A stretch of DNA of 24,560 nt, taken from DASUZB01 sp035535495 (GTDB lineage: Bacteria; Actinomycetota; CALGFH01). Below the pieces are notes generated by a model. That model saw only the letters and a program-made list of their open reading frames with translations. It was not told where the DNA came from and did not search any database. The DNA is taken from contig DATLQA010000179.1 of assembly GCA_035535495.1 (NCBI GenBank), forward strand, positions 1 to 24,560, read 5' to 3'. Both the position numbers and the translations under genes were made by a program. Below, piece after piece: positions 1 to 7,259 of this stretch (the first letter of the stretch is position 1; every line of letters begins with the position of its first letter).

Positions 1-1298
1 GTCGCGACCAGCGCCACCGCGAGCGCGGTCCTCGGCCGGTCCTCGTCCTCGAGGAGCTCGGCGACCCGGGGGACCCGCGGCCGGGCGCGCCGGTGGACCG
101 CCGCCCGGCTCGCCCTGGTCCCGTGGACGCCGCCCGGCTCCGGGCCGCCTTCACCCGGCTGGCGCTGGAGGTCGGTCCGGCCCGCCCACGCGTCCGCCTG
201 CCCGCCCGGCCCGAGCAGCAGCGTCGCCTGGTCCGCCCCGCTCGTCCACGGAGCCGTGGCCGGCTCCGCCGGCGCCGTACCCAGCACGCCGGCGCCGGCC
301 GCGCGGCCGGTGGTGCCCGAGTCAGGGGTGGCCCCGGCGCTCCACCCGGCCATCCCCGGTTGCGCGGCCATCCCGGACGGCGGGGCCACCCCGGCTCCGA
401 GCGGTTGGGTGGCCGCCGGCGCCGGGACGCCGGCCAGCGCCGGCTGCTCGGCCGATGGGCTCAGGACGGCGGCCGCTCCGGCCGTCTGCTGCGGCGGAGC
501 GTGGTCAGGGGCCGCTGCGAGCAGCATGCGGGCGGCGTCGGCGGCGGTCGGGCGCTCGGCCGGGTCCGCGGCCAGCAGGCGGGCGAGCGCCTGCGCGAGC
601 CAGTCGGCCACCTCCGGCGCCACCCACGCCTGCCCGGTCCCGACGTCGCCCGCTGGCGGGCTGCCGGTCGCCGCGTAGTGCAGCGTCGCCCCGACGGCCC
701 AGACGTCCACACCAGGGCCGGCCGGCCCGCCGGTCCGCAGCTCCGGGGCGAGCACCCTGGACGAGGTCGTGGCCCCGCCGCGCAGGGCGCGCGGGTCGAG
801 CCGGACGGCGCCGGTGCCGACGCCGACCAGCCTGGCCGCGCCCGCGGTGGTCACCAGCAGGCAGCCGGGGCTGACCGCACCGTGCAGCACACCGACCTGG
901 TGCAGGGCGGCGAGGGCGCCGAGGACGTCGATGCCGAGCTGCGCCACCCGCCGTGGCGGCAGGGGCCCGTGCCGCCCGACCAGCTCGTGCAGGGTGATCC
1001 CGTCCACCAGCTCCATCACCAGGAACGGCTCGCCGTGCTGCAGGACCATGTCGTAGAGGTAGGCGAGCGCCGGATGATGGACGCCGGCGGCGACCGCCAC
1101 CTCGTGGCGGATGGTCGCGGCCAGCCTGGGGAGCTCCTCGGCGGGCAGCCAGTCAGGCGGGCGGAGCTGCTTCAAGGCGACCGGCCGGCCGGTGTCAAGG
1201 TCGCGGGCGCGCCAGATCACGCCGAGCCCGCGGCCGTGGAGCATCGTCTCGAGCGCGTAGCGGTCGGCGACGGACCGACCGTCGTCCCCCTGCCACAT
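1..1298 (-). CDS. Ser/Thr protein kinase-like protein, probable pseudokinase (C-terminus cut by window edge)
   Basis: The first ~260 residues have the order and spacing of a Hanks-type Ser/Thr kinase. The ATP-anchoring lysine is in VALKQL (K43), the helix-C glutamate in RHEV (E66), APE is at 184-186, DVW at 198-200, and DPAERPTA precedes the domain end. The chemistry is missing: HRDLKPEN is replaced by HGAVSPGC (139-146), losing the catalytic Asp, Lys and Asn. DFG is replaced by GVG (159-161), and the glycine-rich loop is a degenerate HGRGLG. An Ala/Pro/Gly-rich linker follows, and a hydrophobic stretch that looks like a membrane helix starts as the frame leaves the window. Residues 1-432 are visible. 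The ATG at 1298 lacks an SD but sits 7 nt after a TAGCCT -10-like box. A DUF4230 gene and a PP2C lie upstream on the same strand. I infer an ATP-binding or scaffolding role. The fold is clear and loss of catalysis is well supported by sequence. Confidence 0.85.
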   Translation of the reverse strand, partial: MWQGDDGRSVADRYALETMLHGRGLGVIWRARDLDTGRPVALKQLRPPDWLPAEELPRLAATIRHEVAVAAGVHHPALAYLYDMVLQHGEPFLVMELVDGITLHELVGRHGPLPPRRVAQLGIDVLGALAALHQVGVLHGAVSPGCLLVTTAGAARLVGVGTGAVRLDPRALRGGATTSSRVLAPELRTGGPAGPGVDVWAVGATLHYAATGSPPAGDVGTGQAWVAPEVADWLAQALARLLAADPAERPTAADAARMLLAAAPDHAPPQQTAGAAAVLSPSAEQPALAGVPAPAATQPLGAGVAPPSGMAAQPGMAGWSAGATPDSGTTGRAAGAGVLGTAPAEPATAPWTSGADQATLLLGPGGQADAWAGRTDLQRQPGEGGPEPGGVHGTRASRAAVHRRARPRVPRVAELLEDEDRPRTALAVALVA

Positions 1299-1311
1299 GG
1301 GCGGGAGGCTA
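1299..1311 (-). promoter_or_regulatory. -10-like box giving a leaderless start for the kinase-like gene
   Basis: On the minus strand TAGCCT (1311 to 1306) fits TANNNT and is followed by exactly 7 nt before the ATG at 1298, so transcription would begin at or near the start codon. No SD-like purine run precedes the ATG. The -35 region is not convincing, so confidence is modest. Confidence 0.35.
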
Positions 1312-1475
1312 CAGCGACGCCCACCCCGGCCACCAGCCGGCCCGGTCGGGACGCCGTCCGCGCAGGTCACCGGCGTGCCGACGGCGCCCTGCCAGGCGCG
1401 CACAAGCGTCTGAACAGCTCATTTGGATGAAATCCCCTACGGGGCCGGGCCGCGCGCCAGACGGGGTGCGGGGTG

Positions 1476-2243
1476 CTAGGTCGGCGGGTCCCTGAAGGTC
1501 ACGGTGACCTCGGTGTAGCCGAGCGAGCGGAGCATGCTCCGCAGCATCTCGCGGGTGTTCTGCTCGGCCCTGGCGATCAGCTCGCTCTCGTTCGCCGCGG
1601 CGAGGAGCTTCCGCTCGGCCAGCTGGTACAGCTCGCGCTCGCTGGTCGGGTTGTCGGAGAACACCGAGCCGAGCCGGTCGAGCGCACCGCGCTCCCGGTT
1701 GGCCACGTAGCTGCGTCCCGGGTCCACGTGCGGCTTGGCCAGGCGGGCGTGGGGCAGGGTGATGGTCGCCGAGCGCCGGTCCTCGGACACCTTGACGGCA
1801 CGCGCGTCCAGGCGGGAGAAGTCCACCTCGGCGTCGACCGTGCCGGCGGCCACGAACAAGGTCCGCTCGCCCTTGAGGAACGGCGGGATCAACCCCGAAC
1901 GCTTCTCGATGTCCACCAGCACCTCGAAGTTGCCGGTCGCCGCCTTGTGGACGCTCAGGTCCTGGATCGACCGGAGCAGGACCGGCTGGCTGCGGTCGAC
2001 CGAGCGGGAGGCGAACGGGTTGGGCAGCGACGGCCACAGCCGCAGGTCGGTGAGGCGGCCGAGCGTGACCACCGCGAGCACCACGGCCACCAGCACGGCC
2101 AGGATCCAGGCGGGCCGCCAGGACCGAGGCTGGCGGGGAGCCGGCTCGGGCCGGTCGAGGCGGACCGTGGGCGACTCGGCCTGGCGGGTGTACCGCTCGC
2201 CGGTCCCCTGGGACCATCTCCCATCGTCCGGGTCAGTGCCCAT
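1476..2243 (-). CDS. DUF4230 domain protein with one N-terminal membrane helix
   Basis: This 255-residue protein has a charged, Pro-rich N-terminal tail (1-43), one hydrophobic helix at about 44-64 (WILAVLVAVVLAVVTLG) and a long outward-facing domain. The latter matches DUF4230 in layout: a beta-rich half starting near VLLRSIQDLSVHKAATG, a TLFVAAGTVDAEVDF strand, then a helical C-terminal half with a run of charged helices (ERELYQLAERKLLAAA) ending in a short strand, VTVTFRD. The family is widespread and has no established biochemical role. The start is set by AAGGGGAG a few bases before the ATG. It lies between the PP2C gene and the kinase-like gene on the same strand, with 151 and 177 nt gaps, so co-transcription is possible but not shown. 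I infer a single-pass protein with an extracytoplasmic domain. Confidence 0.8.
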   Translation of the reverse strand: MGTDPDDGRWSQGTGERYTRQAESPTVRLDRPEPAPRQPRSWRPAWILAVLVAVVLAVVTLGRLTDLRLWPSLPNPFASRSVDRSQPVLLRSIQDLSVHKAATGNFEVLVDIEKRSGLIPPFLKGERTLFVAAGTVDAEVDFSRLDARAVKVSEDRRSATITLPHARLAKPHVDPGRSYVANRERGALDRLGSVFSDNPTSERELYQLAERKLLAAANESELIARAEQNTREMLRSMLRSLGYTEVTVTFRDPPT

Positions 2244-2394
2244 GCTCCCCTTCTACCCGCTGGGCCACCGCGCCAAAGGTCGCGCTGCCCGTCGTTCCGC
2301 CCAATCCTGCCACAGCCAGGCGGCCGTCGATGTCCGATAACCGGTGCGATTCCAGGACTCCAGAGCCGCCACCAGGGCCAGGCGTCGGCCGCCC

Positions 2395-3114
2395 TCAGTC
2401 GGCTCGCAGGAGGACCACGGTGATGTTGTCGGGACCGCCGGCCTGGTTGGCCGCGTCGATCAGCGCCCGGCAGGCGGCATCGCCGTCGTCGTTGGTGATC
2501 AGCAGCTCGGCGATGGCCTCGTCGGTGACCGGCTCGGTGAGCCCGTCCGAGCAGAGCAGGATCTGGTCGCCCGGCTGGAGGTCGAGCGGGCGGAGCAGGT
2601 CGACCTGGGGCTCCGGCTCGAGTCCGACCGCGGTGATCAGCACGCTGCGGAACGGGTGGACCGCCGCCTCCTCGAGGCTGAGCCGCTGCTGCCTGACCAG
2701 CTGGGCGACCACGGTGTGGTCGCTGGTGAGCTGGCGCAGCGGCTCGCCGTCGCGCAGCAGGTAGGCCCGGCTGTCGCCGACGTGGGCGATGGTGAGCTGG
2801 TCCTGGTGCAGCAGCGCGGCGGTCAGGGTGGTGGCCATGCCCGCATAGGCCGGATCGGAGGCGCCCTTCTCGATCACCGCCCGGTTGGCCGCCTCGAACG
2901 CCTCAGCCAGCGCGTGCCTGGCCTCGTCTGGGTCGGGTGGCGGCTGGTCGAGCTTGGCGATGACCTCGATGGCGGTGTCGGAGGCGATCTCGCCGGCCCG
3001 GTGCCCGCCGAGGCCGTCGGCCACGGCGAACAGCGTGGTCCCGCAGTAGTGGGCGTCCTCGTTGCCTTCGCGGAAGCGGCCACGGTCAGTTGCGGCGAAC
3101 CCGCTGACGTGCAT
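2395..3114 (-). CDS. PP2C-family Ser/Thr protein phosphatase
   Basis: A complete 239-residue PP2C (PPM) phosphatase. It hydrolyses phosphoserine and phosphothreonine using two metal ions. All the usual motifs are present in order: RFREGNED (14-20, metal Asp), VADGLGGHRAGE (31-42, metal Asp), AGMATTLTAALL, AHVGDSRAYLLRDGE, LCSDGLTEPV (metal Asp) and GGPDNITVVLL at the C-terminus. There is no membrane helix, unlike PstP-type phosphatases, so it should be cytosolic. The ATG at 3114 is chosen because AAGGAGG lies 8 nt upstream; the reading frame is open further upstream but has no comparable SD there. A TATGAT -10-like box sits about 30 nt before the start. It reads toward the DUF4230 and kinase-like genes, suggesting a phospho-signalling locus, although the kinase-like neighbour appears inactive. 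Confidence 0.93.
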   Translation of the reverse strand: MHVSGFAATDRGRFREGNEDAHYCGTTLFAVADGLGGHRAGEIASDTAIEVIAKLDQPPPDPDEARHALAEAFEAANRAVIEKGASDPAYAGMATTLTAALLHQDQLTIAHVGDSRAYLLRDGEPLRQLTSDHTVVAQLVRQQRLSLEEAAVHPFRSVLITAVGLEPEPQVDLLRPLDLQPGDQILLCSDGLTEPVTDEAIAELLITNDDGDAACRALIDAANQAGGPDNITVVLLRAD

Positions 3115-3145
3115 CCCACCGGCCTCCTTGCTCCTGGTAGCGCGC

Positions 3146-3151
3146 ATCATA
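3146..3151 (-). promoter_or_regulatory. -10 box for the PP2C gene
   Basis: TATGAT on the minus strand (one mismatch to TATAAT) lies about 30 nt before the PP2C ATG, leaving room for a short leader that carries the AAGGAGG SD. No strong -35 was found at 16-18 nt spacing. It is one of the few AT-containing hexamers in the 202-nt divergent gap between the PP2C gene and the transporter. Confidence 0.4.
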
Positions 3152-3278
3152 GGCGTTCGCGGGTCGCCATCCCGCCACGGCGACGTGACGATCTGCTCGC
3201 TTCCGAAAAGGGCCACGGTGGCGCGGGAGCGCTGGACCGGCGGCAACCAGGTCCGGCCTGGTCCTCTACCCTGGGCGG

Positions 3279-3320
3279 ATGCACCAGGCCCGCCAGAGCG
3301 ACCAGGCCCAGGCCGCGTGA
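3279..3320 (+). CDS. possible 13-codon leader ORF overlapping the transporter start
   Basis: ATG at 3279 opens MHQARQSDQAQAA and stops at TGA 3318-3320. That stop overlaps the GTG start of the transporter (GTGA, 3317-3320). TACCCT (3267-3272, TANNNT) ends 6 nt before the ATG, which fits leaderless transcription. The transporter GTG has no SD of its own, so re-initiation after this leader is a plausible mode of translation. Such a short ORF can occur by chance; the stop/start overlap and the -10 spacing are the only support. Confidence 0.3.
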   Translation: MHQARQSDQAQAA

Positions 3321-4519
3321 GCGCCACCACCGAGACCGCGCTACGCCGCGCCCATGCCGGCACCGCGCTGGTCTTCTTCGTCCACGGCGCGTCGATCGCC
3401 ACCTGGGTACCGCGCATCCCGGCGATCAAGGAACGCCTCGGCCTGACCGAAGGGTCGCTCGGGATCGCCCTGCTGGGCATCGCCGCCGGCGCGCTGGTCA
3501 CCATGCAGCTCGTCGGCCCGCTGCTGGCCCGCTACGGCAGCCGGCCGGTCACCAGGGTGGCGGCCTTCGCGAACGCGTCCCTGCTGCTCGCTCCGGCGCT
3601 GGCCTGGAACCTGCCGTCGTTGCTGGTGGGCCTCGGCCTGTTCGGGGTCAGCATCGGCCTGCTCGACCCGGCGATGAACGCCCACGGCGTGGTCGTCGAG
3701 CAGCGCCGCGGCCGGCCGATCATGGCCGGGCTGCACAGCATGTGGAGCATCGGCGGGCTGGTCGGCTCGGCCGCCGCCGGCCTGGCGGCGCGTGCCGGCT
3801 GGGATCCCTTGCTGCACTTCACCGTGGCCGCGGTCGTGCTCGGCACGGTGGCGGCGGTCGCCACCCGCGAGCTGCTCCCGGCCGAGGTCGACGCCGTCCC
3901 GGTTCCAGCCGAGGGCGGCGACCAGGCGCTCGGCGCGGGCGGTGCCGCCAGCCGGTGGGGGAGGGCGGTGCTCCTGCTCGGACTGATCGGCTTCTGCTCC
4001 TTCCTCGCCGAGGGCACCGCCGCGGACTGGAGCGCCCTGTACCTGCGGGAGCTTGGCGCGAGCCCAGGGGCGGCGGCGGCCGGGTTCGCCGCGTTCTCGC
4101 TGTGCATGGCCGCCGGCCGCCTGGTCGGGGACCGGCTCACCAGCCGGTTCGGTCCGGTCCGCCTGGTCCGTGACGGCAGCCTGGTCGCCGCCGGCGGGCT
4201 CGGCCTGGGCGTGGTCGCTGGCAACGAGCTGGTCGCGGTGGCCGGGTTCGGCCTGCTCGGTGCCGGCCTGGCCGCGGTGGTCCCGATCGCCTTCAGCGCC
4301 GCCGGCAACCTCGGCGGCCCTGGCGGGGTCGGCATCGCCCGGGTCGCCAGCCTCGCCTACCTCGGCACCCTGGCCGGCCCGCCGGCGGTCGGGTTCACCG
4401 CCCAGGCGACCAGCCTCCGCTTCGCGCTGCTCATCCCGGTCGCCCTCTGCGTGCTGATCGCGACCTGCGCCGCCGGCGTCATCCCCGCCGGCGGCTCCCG
4501 CGGCGCCGCCGTCCGGTGA
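3317..4519 (+). CDS. MFS transporter, YbjJ-like
   Basis: About 400 residues of alternating hydrophobic segments fit a 12-helix major facilitator. The N-terminal helix and first loop (HGASIATWVPRIPAIKERLG) resemble the YbjJ-like MFS branch, in which a WVPRIP motif precedes a Lys/Leu-rich loop. The GLTEGSLGIALLG helix and the LLARYGSRPV loop follow, the latter in the position of the conserved MFS loop 2-3 motif. A second half starts near residue 215 after an Ala/Gly-rich cytoplasmic linker. The substrate cannot be read from sequence. The frame is open upstream to 3062, but GTG 3317 is preferred: it matches the end of the leader ORF, and the longer version would run antisense into the PP2C promoter. 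A second MFS gene follows 136 nt downstream. Confidence 0.85.
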   Translation: MSATTETALRRAHAGTALVFFVHGASIATWVPRIPAIKERLGLTEGSLGIALLGIAAGALVTMQLVGPLLARYGSRPVTRVAAFANASLLLAPALAWNLPSLLVGLGLFGVSIGLLDPAMNAHGVVVEQRRGRPIMAGLHSMWSIGGLVGSAAAGLAARAGWDPLLHFTVAAVVLGTVAAVATRELLPAEVDAVPVPAEGGDQALGAGGAASRWGRAVLLLGLIGFCSFLAEGTAADWSALYLRELGASPGAAAAGFAAFSLCMAAGRLVGDRLTSRFGPVRLVRDGSLVAAGGLGLGVVAGNELVAVAGFGLLGAGLAAVVPIAFSAAGNLGGPGGVGIARVASLAYLGTLAGPPAVGFTAQATSLRFALLIPVALCVLIATCAAGVIPAGGSRGAAVR

Positions 4520-4557
4520 GCCAGGCGGCACCGCCGCCGCACGGAGGCTGGCCCGGC

Positions 4558-4577
4558 CGCCGGCCGAAAATCCGGCG
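4558..4577 (+). terminator. weak hairpin after the first MFS gene
   Basis: CGCCGG (4558-4563) pairs with CCGGCG (4572-4577) around an 8-nt loop, ccgaaaat. It lies about 40 nt past the transporter stop. There is no T-tract and the surrounding sequence is rich in similar GC words, so this may be chance. Confidence 0.3.
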
Positions 4578-4655
4578 CAAACCCGGTCGGCGGTGGGTCG
4601 GGAGGGAGAATAATCGGGGGGTCGACGCCCGCCACCCGATCCGACAGGACTGCTC

Positions 4656-6032
4656 GTGCCCGACCCGGGCTCCGGCCCGCACCGCCACCCGGCCGGCCGT
4701 GGCCGCCCGGCCGCCACCGGCCCGCCGCGGGACCCGGCCGGCCCGGACCGGCGCTGGCGGGCGTTCCGCCAGCTCGCCCTCACCCAGGCCACCCACGCGG
4801 CCGGCGACGTGCTGGTCGCCGTGGCCCTGGCCGACACCCTGTTCTTCTCGGTCCCGGTGGGGGAGGCGCGCGGCAAGGTCGCCCTCTACCTGGGGCTCAC
4901 CATGGCGCCGCTGGCGGTGCTCTCGCCGCTGGTCGGCCCGTGGCTGGACCGGCGCAAGGGCTCCTACCGGGCGGCGATCATCATCTCCATGGCCGCCAGG
5001 GTGCTCCTGGCCGTGCTGCTGTCCAGCCGCACCGACCGGCTGCTGCTCTACCCGCTCGCCTTCGGCCTGCTGGTGCTGTCCCGGGTGCATGCGGTCAGCC
5101 GCGCCGCCCTGGTGCCAGAGGTCACGCCGCCGGGCCGGACGTTGCTGTGGGCCAACGGCCGGCTGGCGGTGATCGCGGTGCTCGGCGGCACCCTCGCCGC
5201 CGGGCCGGCGCTCGGCCTCAACCACGTCCTCGGCCCGACTGGAGCGCTCTGGGCGGCGGCCCTGGTCTTCGCGAGCGGGGCGGTGGCCGCCGCCAGGCTG
5301 CCGCTGGCCGAGGGCGCGGGCCAGCGCCGGCCGGACCGGCCGGTGCTCTACCGCCAGCTGCTCTCCTCGCGCCTGGCGGCCGGCGGCGTGGTGATGGCCA
5401 CGCTGCGGGCGGCGGTCGGGTTCACCACCTTCCTGCTCGCCTTCCTGCTGCGGGCGGAAGGCGCCGGCGGCAGGGGCCTGGCGGTGGTGATCGTGGCCGC
5501 CGCCGTCGGCGGGTTCGCCGGCACGGTGGTCGCGCCGGCGTTGCGGACCACCTTCTCCGAGTCCCTGCTGCTGCTGGTCGCCCTGCTGGTCGTCGGGCTC
5601 GCCGCCGTCTGGGCGGCCAGCAGCTTCGGGCTGGGAAGCGCGGCCGTGCTCGCCGCGGTGGTGGGCCTCGCGGCCGCCGCCGGCCGGCTCGCCTTCGACA
5701 GCCTGCTGCAGGGTGACGCGCCCGAGTACGTGCGCGCCCGCAGCTTCGCCCGCTACGAGACCACCTTCCAGCTCTGCTGGGTGATCGGCGCCGGGCTGGC
5801 GGCGGCCCTGCCCTTCCAGCCGGCCAGCGGGCTGGCCACGCTCGCCGGCCTGTGCGTGGCCGGCCTGGCCATCTCCGCGCGCGGGCTGCTCCGCCACCGC
5901 CAGGCGGCCGGCCGCCGTGGCACGCCACCCCGCAGCGAGCGCGAGTGGGCGGTCCGCGGCGTCCTGCGGCGCGAAGCCGCCCTCCGCCGCGTCCCACCCC
6001 CCGACCACGACCACCCCGAGCAGCCGGGCTGA
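4656..6032 (+). CDS. MFS transporter of unknown substrate
   Basis: A 458-residue polytopic protein with a polar Pro/Arg-rich N-terminus (1-35) and about 12 hydrophobic segments. GPWLDRRKGSYR near residues 89-100 is the MFS loop 2-3 signature region, and LNHVLGPTGALWAAALVFASG and QGDAPEYVRARSFARYETTFQ are typical of drug- or solute-exporter-like MFS members. The C-terminal ~45 residues are charged (Arg/His/Pro-rich) and cytoplasmic. GTG 4656 is chosen because AGGA lies 6 nt upstream. Nothing nearby fixes a substrate: the preceding gene is an unrelated-looking MFS protein and the following one is a hemerythrin-like gene 229 nt away. A hairpin terminator candidate follows the stop. Family assignment is solid; function is open. 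Confidence 0.82.
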   Translation: MPDPGSGPHRHPAGRGRPAATGPPRDPAGPDRRWRAFRQLALTQATHAAGDVLVAVALADTLFFSVPVGEARGKVALYLGLTMAPLAVLSPLVGPWLDRRKGSYRAAIIISMAARVLLAVLLSSRTDRLLLYPLAFGLLVLSRVHAVSRAALVPEVTPPGRTLLWANGRLAVIAVLGGTLAAGPALGLNHVLGPTGALWAAALVFASGAVAAARLPLAEGAGQRRPDRPVLYRQLLSSRLAAGGVVMATLRAAVGFTTFLLAFLLRAEGAGGRGLAVVIVAAAVGGFAGTVVAPALRTTFSESLLLLVALLVVGLAAVWAASSFGLGSAAVLAAVVGLAAAAGRLAFDSLLQGDAPEYVRARSFARYETTFQLCWVIGAGLAAALPFQPASGLATLAGLCVAGLAISARGLLRHRQAAGRRGTPPRSEREWAVRGVLRREAALRRVPPPDHDHPEQPG

Positions 6033-6041
6033 GTTCAGCAG

Positions 6042-6063
6042 CGTGGGCGCGGCTGCGCCCGTG
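6042..6063 (+). terminator. hairpin terminator after second MFS gene
   Basis: GGGCGC (6045-6050) and GCGCCC (6055-6060) pair around a GGCT loop, extended by two wobble pairs and one C-G pair. It begins 9 nt after the transporter stop. There is no T-tract, as is common for terminators in high-GC actinomycetes. The rest of the 229-nt gap to the next gene shows nothing else I can identify. Confidence 0.5.
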
Positions 6064-6261
6064 GCGGATCCCGCTACCGCCGCCGCCGCAGCCGGCGCGG
6101 CCCGGACTGCGTCCGCGGGCGTAGGCGCAAAGCCTCCGCCGGGGCGACGACGGCGGCGCGGTTTCGCCCGATCATCTTCACGCAGGCACCCGAACCGGCG
6201 GCCGGTCCCGGTCTACAGGGGCGGGAGCCGACTAGCCGAACGAACCTGGAGGTGACTCGAC

Positions 6262-6789
6262 ATGGCCATGCGCCACCGCCACGACGGCGGCCCTGCGGCC
6301 ACCCTGACCGCCGTCCGCCCGCCCGCGCCCACCGGCATCGACGCCGGCAGTGCCCTGATCGACCTGCACGTCGCCGCGGAGCGGGCGTTCGCCCGCTACG
6401 ACGCGGCCGAGGGCAGCCACCGCGGCCGCTTCCAGGCGGTCCGCGCGATCTCCAACGCGCTCGCCGTCCACCATGCGGTCGAGCAGGAGCTCGTCTACCC
6501 TGCCCTGCGCGAGCGTACCGCCCGCCACGACGGCCTGATCGACCGCGAGGTGGAGCAGAGCCACCTGCTCGACCTGCTGCTCGTCGAGCTCGGCCGTATG
6601 CTGCCGAGCGAGCCCCGCTACGACGCCAAGGTGGGCCTGCTGGTGGAGCTGTTCCGCCAGCACGTCCGCGACCAGGAGACGACCCTGCTGCCCGAGCTCC
6701 GCCGCCGGCTCGACGACGACGAGCGCGAGCAGCTGGGCGCCGAGGTGACCGAGCGGGCCAGCCGCCTCAGGGCGGGCCCGCAGGGTTGA
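6262..6789 (+). CDS. hemerythrin-like (HHE) domain protein
   Basis: This 175-residue protein has a disordered N-terminus (~1-28) followed by a four-helix hemerythrin-like domain. Candidate di-iron ligands appear in order: H in LIDLHVAAERAF, H and E in NALAVHHAVEQELVYPAL, H in EVEQSHLLDLLL, and H and E in FRQHVRDQETTLLPEL. These are the expected positions of the HHE cation-binding family, which binds a non-haem di-iron centre and senses or handles O2, NO or iron. The start is set by GGAGGTGA 6 nt before ATG 6262. The gene ends 16 nt before a four-helix membrane protein with its own strong SD, so the two are probably one operon. The biological role is unknown. The domain call is firm. Confidence 0.88.
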   Translation: MAMRHRHDGGPAATLTAVRPPAPTGIDAGSALIDLHVAAERAFARYDAAEGSHRGRFQAVRAISNALAVHHAVEQELVYPALRERTARHDGLIDREVEQSHLLDLLLVELGRMLPSEPRYDAKVGLLVELFRQHVRDQETTLLPELRRRLDDDEREQLGAEVTERASRLRAGPQG

Positions 6790-6805
6790 TGAGAGGAGCC
6801 AGTTC

Positions 6806-7183
6806 ATGACCAGGGCATCCACCGTCGTCCAGATGCTCATCCGCGCGTGCTTCGTGGTCCAGCTGGTGCTGGGCGGCCTGTTCTGGATCAACAACGCGCG
6901 TGGGCTGGTCCCGCTGCACCAGCTGGTCGGGTTCATCCTGGTGATCGCGATCTGGACCCAGGCGGGGCTCGCCGCCCGCGCCGGCGTCAGCCTCGGGCTG
7001 GTCGCGTTCACGGTCGTCTGGGCCCTGGTGGTGCCGATCCTGGGGCTCAGCCAGACCGAGCTGCTGCCCGGCTCGGCCCACTGGGTCATCCAGGTCGTCC
7101 ACCTGCTGGTCGGCATCATCGCCGTGGGCCTGGCCGAGCGGCTGGCCACCGGCATCCGCGGCCGGACCCTCGCCCGGTCCTGA
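6806..7183 (+). CDS. four-helix membrane protein of unknown function
   Basis: A 125-residue protein with four hydrophobic helices at about 7-28, 37-57, 60-82 and 92-112, and short polar ends. I do not recognise a named family. Histidines lie at or near helix starts: H38 (PLHQLVG), H92 (AHWVIQ) and H99 (VVHLLVG). This resembles the bis-histidine haem arrangement of small cytochrome-b-like proteins, but it is only a pattern. The start is set by GAGAGGAG ahead of ATG 6806. Placement 16 nt behind the hemerythrin-like gene suggests a shared transcript and perhaps a shared redox or gas-related role, which is inference. A regulatory palindrome for the next gene pair starts 28 nt after its stop. Confidence 0.72.
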   Translation: MTRASTVVQMLIRACFVVQLVLGGLFWINNARGLVPLHQLVGFILVIAIWTQAGLAARAGVSLGLVAFTVVWALVVPILGLSQTELLPGSAHWVIQVVHLLVGIIAVGLAERLATGIRGRTLARS

Positions 7184-7210
7184 GCACCGGGCCACGCCGT
7201 CCCGACGGTG

Positions 7211-7259
7211 GCTGTCATCTTTAGTTGACAAGGGCGCCCTGTCAACCTAAGCTGACAGC
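7211..7259 (+). promoter_or_regulatory. 49-bp palindromic operator made of two TGTCA-N8-TGACA sites
   Basis: Two 18-bp inverted repeats stand head to tail: TGTCATCTTTAGTTGACA (7213-7230) and TGTCAACCTAAGCTGACA (7240-7257). Their centres are 27 bp apart. The whole block is also a larger imperfect palindrome: GCTGTCA (7211-7217) matches TGACAGC (7253-7259), and GTTGACA (7224-7230) matches TGTCAAC (7240-7246), around GGGCGCCC. The block ends directly at the ATG of the small HTH gene and covers its promoter, so a dimeric repressor binding here would block transcription. The HTH protein is the obvious candidate (inference). Confidence 0.75.
7225..7253 (+). promoter_or_regulatory. consensus promoter with leaderless start for the HTH-ClpN operon
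   Basis: TTGACA (7225-7230) is a perfect -35 hexamer. It is followed by a 17-nt spacer and TAAGCT (7248-7253, TANNNT). Six bases then separate the -10 from the ATG at 7260. No SD precedes that ATG, so the transcript is predicted to start at the initiation codon. Both hexamers lie inside the palindromic repeats. Confidence 0.7.

Noticed and set aside
93..1430. 445-codon plus-strand frame at the left end
   Set aside because: Antisense to the kinase-like gene, which has clear kinase landmarks on the minus strand; the plus frame is Arg/Gly/Pro low-complexity.
1434..1444. CCCC-TAC-GGGG hairpin downstream of the DUF4230 gene
   Set aside because: Only 4 bp of stem with a 3-nt loop; too weak to call as a terminator.
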